Assembly (NCBI RefSeq): GCF_000423365.1
Contig: NZ_AUHV01000002.1
Coordinates: 310,001-374,000, forward strand
Reading direction: 5' to 3'
From: Maritalea myrionectae DSM 19524
Lineage (GTDB): Bacteria; Pseudomonadota; Alphaproteobacteria; Rhizobiales; Devosiaceae
Length of the DNA: 64,000 nt
This document shows, in pieces, positions 55,653 through 64,000 of this stretch. Both the position numbers and the translations under genes were made by a program. The notes beneath the pieces were generated by a model that worked only from the letters and a program-made list of their open reading frames with translations, was not told where the DNA came from and made no database searches. Every line of letters begins with the position of its first letter. Position 1 is the stretch's first letter.

Positions 55653-56003
55653 ATGCAATTGCCAACATGGACGAAACCTGCGCTTTGGGGCGCGGGCGCG
55701 GGAGCTATTACTTTAGCCTTTGTGGGGTTTACCTGGGGAGGCTGGGTCACTGGCGCGAGCGCAGAGGATTTGGCGACCGAGATGACCGAGACCGCAGTCG
55801 CAGAAGTGCTAACACCATATTGCGTACGAAGCTCAAAAACAGACCCGAAAGCTAAAGAAATATTTGTTCAGTATGAAGAAGCGAGTGCCTATCAGCGCCG
55901 CCAGATTATTGAAAAAGCTGGCTGGGCAACCCCGTTAGGTGCTGAAGAGCCCAATCGGGAATTAGTCAAAACTTGTCAAATTGAGATAAGCAAAGACATG
56001 TAG
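55653..56003 (+). CDS. Small membrane-anchored protein, unknown
   Basis: 116 residues: one hydrophobic segment (about 10-30, Gly-rich) and a soluble part (ASAEDLATEMTETAVAEVLTP, RRQIIEKAGWATPLG) with two cysteines, C56 and C108. Similar small anchored proteins are common in Hyphomicrobiales as I recall, without known function. ATG 55653 gives the anchor near the N-terminus. Confidence 0.65.
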   Translation: MQLPTWTKPALWGAGAGAITLAFVGFTWGGWVTGASAEDLATEMTETAVAEVLTPYCVRSSKTDPKAKEIFVQYEEASAYQRRQIIEKAGWATPLGAEEPNRELVKTCQIEISKDM

Positions 56004-56072
56004 CCCGTCTCTGTCGCTGATTTCAGCGGCATTCGCCATATATTGGCGCGCACTAAAGTGCGGATAAGCTGA

Positions 56073-56109
56073 TTTGTGGGATCAGGCGAGCATCTCGCCG
56101 CCCCACAAA
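56073..56109 (+). promoter_or_regulatory. Strong hairpin upstream of DUF1611 gene
   Basis: TTTGTGGG/CCCACAAA outer stem (8 bp, perfect) encloses GGCGAG-CAT-CTCGCC (6 bp). No T-run follows on either strand, so it is not a standard terminator. It may be an RNA element or operator. Confidence 0.35.
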
Positions 56110-56204
56110 ACGCTTCAGCCGCTATTTTCAAACTGACTTGAGAGCTTTTATCCGTTTCGCTGGCGCGGTTTTGTTGCCAGCAAAAATCTATTTTTGGGAA
56201 CAAA

Positions 56205-57404
56205 ATGACCGATAATTTTGAAATGAAAAGACAAACTCCACCCATGCAACCTGACCCAAATCGCAGCCAGCATGCCGCAAACGAGGTTTTCGAACCGGCC
56301 GAACATGGCCTTTCGATGACCACAAATACGGCCCTTGTTTATTGCGAGGGGAACTTCGGCGCTTTGGACGGGAAAACTGCAAATGGGCTTGTCCGACATT
56401 CAGAAAAATATGACGTTCGCGGTGTTATCGACAGCGAACTGGCTGGCCAAGATAGCGGCATGGTGCTGGATGGTATTAACAACACTATTCCCATTTACCG
56501 TGATTTGGCCGACGCACTGGAAAACATGGCAGGCACGCCAGACTATTTCATTTTTGGCATGGCACCAGCCAGCGGCATGTTGTCTGCGCGTGAGCGTAGC
56601 TTGCTTATTGAAGCGATGAGCTACGGCATGGATATCGTGAATGGTTTGCACGAATTTCTGAATGAAGATCCAGTTTTTATCGCCGCAAGCGCTGCTCATG
56701 GTGTTAGCATCATTGATGTGCGCAAGCCGCGCGACAAGAAGCATTTGAGAATGTTCAGCGGGCGGATCGCTGAAGTGACTTGCCCGGTTATCGCGGTGCT
56801 TGGCACTGATGGCGCCATTGGCAAGCGCACAACATCAACGATCCTCACCAACGCGCTTGTAGCCCATGGCATTAAAGCCATTATGATCGGAACCGGCCAA
56901 ACGGGCTTGATCCAAGGCGCGCGATACGGCATTGCCATCGACGCAATCCCCGCTCAGTTCTGCTCCGGCGAAATGGAATCCACAATTGTTGATGCATTCG
57001 AACGCGAGAACCCCGATGTCATCATCGTAGAAGGTCAAGGTGCGCTTAGTCACCCGGCCTACCTGACATCGACCTTTATTCTGCGCGGCAGTCAGCCAGA
57101 CGGTGTGATTTTACAACACGCGCCAGGCCGCAGCCATTTGGGCGATTTTCCAGACACCAAAATGCCAACGGCAAAGAGCGAGATCAATCTGATCGAGACA
57201 TTTTCGGACACGAAGGTCATTGGCGTGACCATCAACCACGAAAATATGAGCGACGAAGACGTGAGCGCTGCAATCAAGTCCAATTCGAGTGAGTTGGGTA
57301 TTCCTGTAACGGATGCCCTAACCCGATCGACGGATTTTCTGGTCGATATGGTTGTTGGCGCATTTCCAGAGCTCGCGATCAAACGTGCCGTCAATTCCCA
57401 TTGA
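56205..57404 (+). CDS. DUF1611 family protein (DgcN-like)
   Basis: 399 residues. The C-terminal two thirds carry a P-loop-like GTDGAIGKRTTSTILTNAL and IGTGQTG, and the VEGQGALSHPAY block typical of DUF1611. DgcN, a member, N-acetylates D-glutamate in marine bacteria. The N-terminal 37 residues look like an extension, and ATG 56316 (MTTNTALVYCEG) is an alternative start; GGGAAC precedes 56205. It overlaps the racemase gene by 4 nt and is thus one operon. Confidence 0.75.
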   Translation: MTDNFEMKRQTPPMQPDPNRSQHAANEVFEPAEHGLSMTTNTALVYCEGNFGALDGKTANGLVRHSEKYDVRGVIDSELAGQDSGMVLDGINNTIPIYRDLADALENMAGTPDYFIFGMAPASGMLSARERSLLIEAMSYGMDIVNGLHEFLNEDPVFIAASAAHGVSIIDVRKPRDKKHLRMFSGRIAEVTCPVIAVLGTDGAIGKRTTSTILTNALVAHGIKAIMIGTGQTGLIQGARYGIAIDAIPAQFCSGEMESTIVDAFERENPDVIIVEGQGALSHPAYLTSTFILRGSQPDGVILQHAPGRSHLGDFPDTKMPTAKSEINLIETFSDTKVIGVTINHENMSDEDVSAAIKSNSSELGIPVTDALTRSTDFLVDMVVGAFPELAIKRAVNSH

Positions 57405-58498
57405 CCGCGCCTCGGCTTGAGATTGACCTAAGCAAAATTCGGCACAACGCGCAGGTGCTTGTCAAAAAACTGGCAGATCGTGGCATTGGTGTTTCAGGTG
57501 TTACAAAGGCAATGCTTGGTAACCCGCTATTTGCCAATACCCTGCTGTCTGCCGGCATAAGGGGCTTGGCAGACTCTCGTGTTGAAGACATTGAAAACAT
57601 GCGCAAAGCGGGCGTTGATGGGCAGATGGAACTCATTCGTTCCCCCATGCTGAGCCAGGCCGCCCGCGTGGTTAAATCCGCGAACATAAGTTTAAACACT
57701 GAGCTTGAGACCATTGCCGCACTTTCTGCGGCGGCTTGTGCGCAGAATTGTGTTCACGGCATTTTGCTAATGGTCGAATTGGGGGACTTGCGCGAGGGCA
57801 TAATGCCCTCAGACCTTGAGGATATGGTGCGTAGAACACTGGCTTTCCCCAATATCAGGCTTGATGGTATTGGCACCAACTTGGCCTGCCAGAATGGCGT
57901 TGTGCCTGACGCACGAAATATGGGTGAACTTTCCGCACTCGCGGATGCTATCGATGCCACATTCGACAGAACATTCCCCGTCGTCTCCGGCGGCAACTCC
58001 GCCAATTTGAATTGGGCGTTGGGCGAAGGGAAAAAAGGGCGCATTAACAATCTACGATTGGGCGAGGCCATTTTACTCGGCTGCGAACCACTCCACCGTC
58101 AACCGCTAGATGGGCTTTATGCCGACGCCTTTGTGCTTGTCGCTGAAGTTATCGAATGCAAAACCAAGCCATCTCAACCGACGGGTACAATCGGGCAGAC
58201 CGCATTTGGATCAGCCAAATCAGCCGCAAACAGTGGGCCCATACGACAAGCGCTGTTGGCGATTGGCCATGCAGACACGGACCCAACTGGCCTTGCGCCC
58301 ATCCATCAAGACTTAAAGGTTTTGGGGGCGAGCAGCGACCACCTCATCCTGGACACACAGGATCAAACTTGCCCAATTGGGTCAGAAGTGGCCTTCTCCC
58401 TCAACTATAGCGCATTGATCCACGCCATGGCTTCGCCCTTCGTCACAAAACAATATCACCAGAATAGCGCGTCGCGCGATTCGATCGCCGCCGCGTGA
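57401..58498 (+). CDS. Alanine racemase-like PLP enzyme (ornithine racemase type)
   Basis: 365 residues of fold-type III: LEIDLSKIRHNAQVLVKK at the N-terminus, PLP-lysine in GVSGVTKAMLGNP (K36), VVSGGNSANLNWAL and RLGEAILLGCEP (cofactor phosphate region). This is the Orr-like group within the alanine racemase family. The start is TTG 57401, four bases overlapping the DUF1611 stop. It is probably an amino-acid racemase acting with its partner; the substrate is unproven. Confidence 0.82.
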   Translation: MTAPRLEIDLSKIRHNAQVLVKKLADRGIGVSGVTKAMLGNPLFANTLLSAGIRGLADSRVEDIENMRKAGVDGQMELIRSPMLSQAARVVKSANISLNTELETIAALSAAACAQNCVHGILLMVELGDLREGIMPSDLEDMVRRTLAFPNIRLDGIGTNLACQNGVVPDARNMGELSALADAIDATFDRTFPVVSGGNSANLNWALGEGKKGRINNLRLGEAILLGCEPLHRQPLDGLYADAFVLVAEVIECKTKPSQPTGTIGQTAFGSAKSAANSGPIRQALLAIGHADTDPTGLAPIHQDLKVLGASSDHLILDTQDQTCPIGSEVAFSLNYSALIHAMASPFVTKQYHQNSASRDSIAAA

Positions 58499-58511
58499 AG
58501 GTTGTATTTAG

Positions 58512-58745
58512 CTAGTCCAGTAGCTCTGGCGGCAGCGTGCCATGTTTGGAAAGAACCTTTGGTTCGTCGTAGCAATCGGTTTCGACATCAATTTCCTGAG
58601 AAAACGAAATCGCCCCGTCACGCGACAGAAAAACCCGTTCTGCCAGCGCAATCGCAGCGTCTGCTGTCTTGGCGGATTGCATCGGATCCGCGACCAAAGC
58701 ACGGCCCTTTTGTCGAAAGCTCATCACTGCAAATCGGATGACCAT
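58512..58745 (-). CDS. Small conserved protein, unknown
   Basis: 77 residues, soluble, with FRQKGRALVADPMQSAKTAD and AIALAERVFLSRDGAISF, ending in a Asp/Leu-rich tail. Similar short proteins are annotated as hypothetical in Rhizobiales as I recall. It stands alone, with its 3' end facing the racemase. No ribosome binding site is strong. Confidence 0.55.
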   Translation of the reverse strand: MVIRFAVMSFRQKGRALVADPMQSAKTADAAIALAERVFLSRDGAISFSQEIDVETDCYDEPKVLSKHGTLPPELLD

Positions 58746-58894
58746 AACTACCTCAATTCAAAGAAAAAAGATTAGCACGGTTTGCGAAAATGCCTGCATC
58801 TATTCCGAGGGCTGGGTAGAATAAAATTACCCGGCACACACCTTGATAATTGCGGGTCATCGATGTTCATCCTGCTTTCCTTAAGCCAATCACT

Positions 58895-59569
58895 ATGGCA
58901 CAAAACACCATGGCCAAACGCGACTCATCATCGACTTCACAATCAGATCTATTCGGCAGTCCCGATCTGTCGCTGGAGGACGCGTTCCGCGCGCAAGGTA
59001 AAATTGTATGCGGCGTGGATGAAGCTGGGCGTGGCCCTCTTGCCGGGCCAGTGGTTGCGGCGGCAGTGATCCTTGATCCTGAAAACGTGCCGGATGGGCT
59101 GAATGACAGCAAGAAACTGACGGTGAAGGTGCGGGATCGGCTTTATGATGAGATCTTCGCCAGTGCTCAAGTTGGCATTGCCAGTGCGCCGCCGGAGATG
59201 ATCGCCACCCACAATATTCGTGGCGCCACCCTGTTGGCCATGCGGCGTGCCGTGGAAGCTCTGGCGCAACAACCGGATGTCGCCCTGATTGACGGGCGGG
59301 ACGTGCCACCTCACCTGCCCTGCGCCGGGCACTCTTTGATCAAGGGGGATAGCCGCTCGCTCTCCATTGCCGCGGCCTCCATCATTGCCAAGGTTAGTCG
59401 GGATCGCGCCTGTGAAATTATGGAGCGGGACGCGCCGCATTTCGGGTTTTTGAAGCATAAGGGCTATGGCACAAAACAGCATTTGACCGCATTGATTGAC
59501 CATGGGGCCTGCGATCATCATCGCAAAGATTTCAAGCCGATCGCAGAAATAATTGCCAAAGAAAACTGA
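58895..59569 (+). CDS. rnhB: Ribonuclease HII
   Basis: 224 residues. The N-terminal motif VCGVDEAGRGPLAGPVV gives the DEx catalytic pair; LNDSKKLT, ATLLAMRRAVEAL, IKGDSRSLSIAAASIIAKVSRD and HKGYGTKQH follow. It removes single ribonucleotides from DNA. ATG 58895 or ATG 58910 are possible; an upstream in-frame ATG at 58850 is less likely. It precedes ccrM as in many Rhizobiales. Confidence 0.95.
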   Translation: MAQNTMAKRDSSSTSQSDLFGSPDLSLEDAFRAQGKIVCGVDEAGRGPLAGPVVAAAVILDPENVPDGLNDSKKLTVKVRDRLYDEIFASAQVGIASAPPEMIATHNIRGATLLAMRRAVEALAQQPDVALIDGRDVPPHLPCAGHSLIKGDSRSLSIAAASIIAKVSRDRACEIMERDAPHFGFLKHKGYGTKQHLTALIDHGACDHHRKDFKPIAEIIAKEN

Positions 59570-59637
59570 TTCAAAACAGTGCTTTAGCGGCGCAATCTCA
59601 TTGTTTACTTTTGGTTTACCATAAGATTTAAAGCTCG

Positions 59638-59688
59638 CTTAACCCTAACAAATTACAACTGGCGAGGTAGTATTGCGTTAGGGTTAAG
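59638..59688. promoter_or_regulatory. 12-bp inverted repeat around the ccrM start region
   Basis: CTTAACCCTAAC (59638-59649) and GTTAGGGTTAAG (59677-59688) are perfect inverse copies with a 27-nt spacer; the second ends 3 nt before the ccrM ATG. The arms contain TTAA half-sites, as in CtrA boxes; a TTTACCAT (CtrA-like, one mismatch) lies near 59616 and a GATTC methylation site at 59568. Confidence 0.55.
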
Positions 59689-59691
59689 TAA

Positions 59692-60837
<1,146 letters not shown>

Positions 60838-60867
60838 CCTCCAGTACTGCATACAGGCAACCTCGAT

Positions 60868-60903
60868 GCCGCTGGTCTAAGTCAGATCAGCGGCTTTTTC
60901 TTT
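60868..60903 (+). terminator. Rho-independent terminator after ccrM
   Basis: GCCGCTGGTCT/AGATCAGCGGC stem (11 bp, one wobble), 5-nt loop, then TTTTTCTTT. Confidence 0.85.
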
Positions 60904-60959
60904 GGGCAGGTGAAATCGGGGTAAAAACTCCAAAAAGTTTTAGATTATTTCAGCAAATT

Positions 60960-61577
60960 TCAGTTTTCTCTGACTGCATTAATATAGCCGTGTGCCAAAA
61001 ATCGTGCGCGGGTGAAGATTTGGTCCGCATCTGCGTTTTGCGTGGCCAAAATCCCCTCGATTAATCCGTTTAAGGCGAAGATTAAATCACGCGCCACCAT
61101 ATCCGCATTCGGCACTGAGAATTTGGCGAGCAATGTCGAAATGATGTCGGTGAGTTCGCGCTTGAAGTTGAAGCTTTCATCTGCGAGAGGCAGGAAGCTC
61201 TCGGCATAATCGAGCGTGCGCCCCACCATCGGCCAGCGCAATTGGTGGGCGATGGTCACGCGCAACAGATTGTCCAATGCCTGTTCCGGCGTCAGTTCAG
61301 CAGATGAAGCCGCTGCTTCAGCCAATGCATCGCGCAATTGGCTGCGCTTTTGCCGGATCAGTTCGATTAAGATTGCGTCCTTGCTTGGGAAATACTGATA
61401 GAGCGTGCCCACGCTGACCCCGGCCACATCGGCGATGTGGTTGGTGTTGAATTTCTCCAACCCGTGCGTTTGTAAAATGCGAGTGCTGCCCTGCAAAATT
61501 GCATCGACAGTGGCGCGAGCTCGGGCTTGGCGCGGCTGTTTGCGGGGGCTGGCGGGTTGTTTGGCGAGTGAAGACAA
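60960..61577 (-). CDS. TetR family transcriptional regulator
   Basis: 205 residues. The N-terminal HTH spans about 20-65 (RATVDAILQGSTRIL, IADVAGVSVGTLYQYFPSKDAIL), followed by a helical ligand domain. It is divergent from an SDR gene with about 70 nt between starts, and probably represses it and itself. The ligand is unknown. Confidence 0.9.
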   Translation of the reverse strand: MSSLAKQPASPRKQPRQARARATVDAILQGSTRILQTHGLEKFNTNHIADVAGVSVGTLYQYFPSKDAILIELIRQKRSQLRDALAEAAASSAELTPEQALDNLLRVTIAHQLRWPMVGRTLDYAESFLPLADESFNFKRELTDIISTLLAKFSVPNADMVARDLIFALNGLIEGILATQNADADQIFTRARFLAHGYINAVREN

Positions 61578-61649
61578 ATGCGAGTTTCCAAAGCTGAGTA
61601 ATTGCTCAATTATCGCACCGAACGACTTGATTGTAAATGAGGTGTGGTG

Positions 61650-62399
61650 ATGGGATTTGACTTTTCGGGCAGCAAGGCGCTGGTGACCGGCGGTGCGCGG
61701 GGCATAGGGCTGGAGATTTCAAAGCTGCTGATCGCGCAGGGAGCTCAACTTATTGTGGTGGGTCGCAATGAAGACGATTTGCGGCGGCTGCAACAGCAAT
61801 TCCCGCAAGCGGTGACACCCTATGTCTGTGACCTTGCGGAGGCCAAAGCGGTTGACCAGTTGATTGAGCATCTGCTGACCAACCATCCGGACCTGAATGT
61901 GCTGATCAATAATGCCGCGCGGCAGGTTGAGATGAATGTGCTTGCTGGCAACACAGCACAGAACATTGCGGAAGGGCGCAATGAAATTGCTCTCAATCTT
62001 GATGCGCTTATCTCTTTGAGCCTTGGGCTGCTGCCGCAGTTCGCGCGGCAAGAGCGAGCGCTGATCTGCAATATCAGCACCGGGCTAGCGATTGCGCCGA
62101 AAGCGGCTTCCCCCGTTTATTGCGCCACCAAGGCGGGGGTGCGCCATTTCACCCGCGCGATCCGCTATCAATGTGAGGATGAAGCGTCGCAAGTTCAGAT
62201 CAGCGAAGCGGTGATGGCGCTGGTAGATACGGAAATGACCAGAGGCCGTGGCACCGGAAAGATTTCGCCGGAACAGGCAGCGCAAGAAGTGGTGATTGGG
62301 CTTGGCCGGGGGCAAAATGAAATCTGGGTGGGCAAGGCCAAGTTGCTTCGGTTTTTAAACCTGCTGGCCCCGCCCATCGCCGCGAAGATTTTGCGCTAA
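61650..62399 (+). CDS. SDR family oxidoreductase (DltE-like)
   Basis: 249 residues. NAD(P)-binding TGGARGIGLEI near residue 13, NNAARQ (NNAG-type), active-site Ser in ICNISTG and YCATKAG (YxxxK). The C-terminal extension after residue 205 is short. ATG 61650 follows GAGGTG by 5 nt; two GTG codons just before are in frame. It is divergent from the TetR gene, and its stop abuts the mutY stop. Confidence 0.88.
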   Translation: MGFDFSGSKALVTGGARGIGLEISKLLIAQGAQLIVVGRNEDDLRRLQQQFPQAVTPYVCDLAEAKAVDQLIEHLLTNHPDLNVLINNAARQVEMNVLAGNTAQNIAEGRNEIALNLDALISLSLGLLPQFARQERALICNISTGLAIAPKAASPVYCATKAGVRHFTRAIRYQCEDEASQVQISEAVMALVDTEMTRGRGTGKISPEQAAQEVVIGLGRGQNEIWVGKAKLLRFLNLLAPPIAAKILR

Positions 62400-62402
62400 G
62401 AG

Positions 62403-63473
62403 CTATTTCAATGCCTTTTGCAGCACTTTTTTGAAGGCGGTGGGCAAGGCTTCGCCCTCGACGGTTTCACCCGGTTGCCACCACCCTTCTGCCGCTGGCG
62501 GCGTGTCGCTTTGGATGAACCAGACGGTCACCTCTAAGGCGAAGTGGGTAAACACATGGTCGATGGTGCCGCGCTTGTGCCAATCGCCAGTGAAGGGAAA
62601 TTCGGGTTCGGTGCGCTCACCAATCCATTCGCTGCCGGGCACTTCTGTCATGGCGGCCAAGAGGCCTTTTTCCGGGCGCTGGCGCAGGAAGATGTCGCCC
62701 TCCTGGTTTTGCACCACGAAGGCATGGCCAAACCGCTGGGGTTTTGGCTTTTTGGGCGCGGCCACCGGATAGTTTTCCGGTACGCCGGATTTACGGCCCG
62801 CGCAATTCTCGGCGATGGGGCAAATCAAGCAGTTGACGCGTTTTGGGGCGCAGATGGTGGCGCCCAAATCCATCAGGCTTTGGGCAAAGTCCCCGGCCCG
62901 CTTGGGTACCGACCGCGCCACCACTTCGCGCACAAACGGCTTTTGATCGCGCACTGGCGTGTCCAAAGCGGTATAGCGCGCCACCACCCGGTCCACATTG
63001 CCATCCACCACGGCCACCTGCTCATCAAAACAAATCGCGGCGATGGCGGCGCTGGTGTAGGGCCCGATGCCGGGCAGCTTCTGCAATTCTTCGGCGCTGG
63101 CGGGGAAGATGCCATTATGCTCATCCACCAAAACCTGAGCGCAGGCATGCAGATTGCGGGCGCGGGCATAATAGCCTAGGCCCGCCCAGGCTTTGAGCAC
63201 ATCGTCGCGCGGGGCGGCGGCGAGATCAAAAATGGTCGGCCACTGCGAAGTGAACGCGGCGAAATATTTCCCCACCGTCGGCACAGTGGTTTGCTGCAAC
63301 ATAATCTCCGACAGCCAGACGAAATAGGGGTTGGGCAACACCCCTTCTGCCCGCGCGTGCGGCCCTACGCGCCAAGGCAGGGTGCGGGCTGAGCGATCAT
63401 ACCACTCCAGCATCGCTTCCGCGTCTAAGGTGGGGGCGTTTTTACCCCTAGTTTTTGAGATTTTTTCATGCAT
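62403..63473 (-). CDS. mutY: Adenine DNA glycosylase (A/G-specific)
   Basis: 356 residues; excises adenine opposite 8-oxoguanine. The helix-hairpin-helix and catalytic Asp are in LPGIGPYTSAAIAAICFDEQ and VVDGNVDRVVAR; MLQQTTVPTVGKYF is the MutY signature. Fe-S cysteines are in CAPKRVNCLICPIAENC. The C-terminal NUDIX-like 8-oxoG-recognition domain follows (FLRQRPEKGLLAAMTEVPG, VFTHFALEV). ATG 63473 is the best start; no ribosome binding site is evident. DUF721 diverges upstream. Confidence 0.95.
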   Translation of the reverse strand: MHEKISKTRGKNAPTLDAEAMLEWYDRSARTLPWRVGPHARAEGVLPNPYFVWLSEIMLQQTTVPTVGKYFAAFTSQWPTIFDLAAAPRDDVLKAWAGLGYYARARNLHACAQVLVDEHNGIFPASAEELQKLPGIGPYTSAAIAAICFDEQVAVVDGNVDRVVARYTALDTPVRDQKPFVREVVARSVPKRAGDFAQSLMDLGATICAPKRVNCLICPIAENCAGRKSGVPENYPVAAPKKPKPQRFGHAFVVQNQEGDIFLRQRPEKGLLAAMTEVPGSEWIGERTEPEFPFTGDWHKRGTIDHVFTHFALEVTVWFIQSDTPPAAEGWWQPGETVEGEALPTAFKKVLQKALK

Positions 63474-63554
63474 GATGGGCGGCACTGTACTGCGTTGCGT
63501 CGCTGGCTCAAGCCAAAAGCACCATTTGTGCGCAACATATTTGAACGGGCACCC

Positions 63555-64000
63555 ATGGCAGACAAAAAAAAGACCAGAGCCTATAAGCATTTCAAGCGCG
63601 CGATGTCGATTTCGGAATTGGCAGAACGGGCGATTGAACCGCTGGCGCAAAAGCGCGGCTTTGCTAATGCCGAATTGTTGACCCGTTGGGCACATATTGT
63701 GCCTGAACCGTTTGATCAATCGGTGATCCCCGACCAGCTCAAATGGCCCCATTCCGGGCAGATTGAAGGCGCCGCCGGCGCGATACTCACCGTGAGCGTC
63801 GACCCGATCTACGCCCTCGCCTTCACCCACGAGACCGACATGATCAAAGGCGCGATCAACCGCTATTTCGGCTTTTATCTGGTGGATAAAATCAAACCCT
63901 CCCGCCGCCCGTTTTTGCCGCAGCAGCAAGAGGATACCCGGCCTCAGTTAAGACCGCTGACGCCGAAGGTTGAGGCGGAACTGAATGCGGAGCTGGATGG
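63555..64000 (+). CDS. DUF721 domain protein (DciA-like), 3' end outside window
   Basis: At least 148 residues, open to the right edge. It begins MADKKKTRAYKHFKRAMSI, followed by ISELAERAIEPLAQKRGF and LLTRWAHIVPEPFDQ, then LTVSVDPIYALAFTHETD. DUF721 proteins include DciA, the helicase-loading partner of DnaB, and many alphaproteobacterial versions of unknown role. The mutY-DUF721 divergent pair is common in Rhizobiales as I recall. Only the N-terminal part is visible. Confidence 0.85.
   Translation, partial: MADKKKTRAYKHFKRAMSISELAERAIEPLAQKRGFANAELLTRWAHIVPEPFDQSVIPDQLKWPHSGQIEGAAGAILTVSVDPIYALAFTHETDMIKGAINRYFGFYLVDKIKPSRRPFLPQQQEDTRPQLRPLTPKVEAELNAELD

Noticed and set aside
63474-63929. 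Extension of MutY to 63929
   Set aside because: It is antisense to the DUF721 gene, which shows a coherent protein; MutY begins normally at 63473.

Overview
The window reads as chromosomal DNA of an alphaproteobacterium, most likely Hyphomicrobiales (Rhizobiales), possibly a marine Devosia/Maritalea-like lineage. This rests on gene content and order: fabI-histidine phosphatase-aroC, glyQ/glyS with a PEP-utilising enzyme, S49 peptidase-tRNA methyltransferase-polyprenyl synthase-TPR-ispE, rnhB-ccrM, and mutY-DUF721. CcrM and CtrA-type TTAA-N7-TTAA sites fit the class. The genus is an inference from memory and was not tested. Nearly everything is densely packed housekeeping DNA; no rRNA, phage, CRISPR array or insertion sequence was seen.

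Layout. 1-1.4 kb: 3' part of D-lactate dehydrogenase (dld), then tRNA-Gln(UUG). 1.9-7.1 kb: MBL hydrolase; a minus-strand run of class II glutamine amidotransferase, class V PLP enzyme, pdxH and DUF1499, divergent from an Lrp regulator with a near-perfect palindromic operator. 7.2-12.5 kb: DnaJ-like chaperone, tsaC/Sua5, HDAC-like deacetylase, xseB, SCO1, tlyA and a small membrane protein. 12.6-18.4 kb: aroC-phosphatase-fabI, an FAD oxidase, an HMCES/YedK protein and a DMT exporter. 18.5-21.9 kb: Lrp-Nudix pair and four small or exported proteins. 22.0-25.1 kb: a loosely packed, island-like segment with a zinc metallopeptidase and a solitary ATP-grasp ligase whose start codon is anomalous. 25.1-34.9 kb: dihydroorotase, ygfZ, HD hydrolase, a cell-wall hydrolase, a PPDK-like protein with an eroded nucleotide-binding domain, and ispH-GNAT-rnhA-DUF4260. 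35.0-49.9 kb: glyS, DUF2207, lemA, a small basic protein, glyQ, DUF3422, S49 peptidase, methyltransferase, polyprenyl synthase, ispE, TPR protein, a UDG-like protein and moaB. 50-58.5 kb: radical SAM, CPBP protease flanked by short repeats, a REP-like cluster, WYL regulator/epoxide hydrolase, mscS and a DUF1611-racemase operon. 58.5-64 kb: rnhB, ccrM, TetR/SDR, mutY and DUF721 (cut by the window end).

Most notable. (1) A 70-codon ORF at 39803-40015 has an excellent ribosome binding site and ArfA-like spacing of residues, and it carries a perfect intrinsic terminator inside its coding region followed by a hydrophobic tail. That is the layout by which enterobacterial arfA is made from non-stop mRNA, so this may be an alphaproteobacterial ribosome-rescue backup. 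(2) The PPDK-like protein keeps the phosphohistidine and PEP domains but seems to have lost key ATP-binding parts. (3) A DUF1611 (DgcN-type) gene overlaps a PLP racemase, suggesting a variant D-amino-acid route. (4) A 12-bp perfect inverted repeat brackets the ccrM promoter and abuts its start codon.
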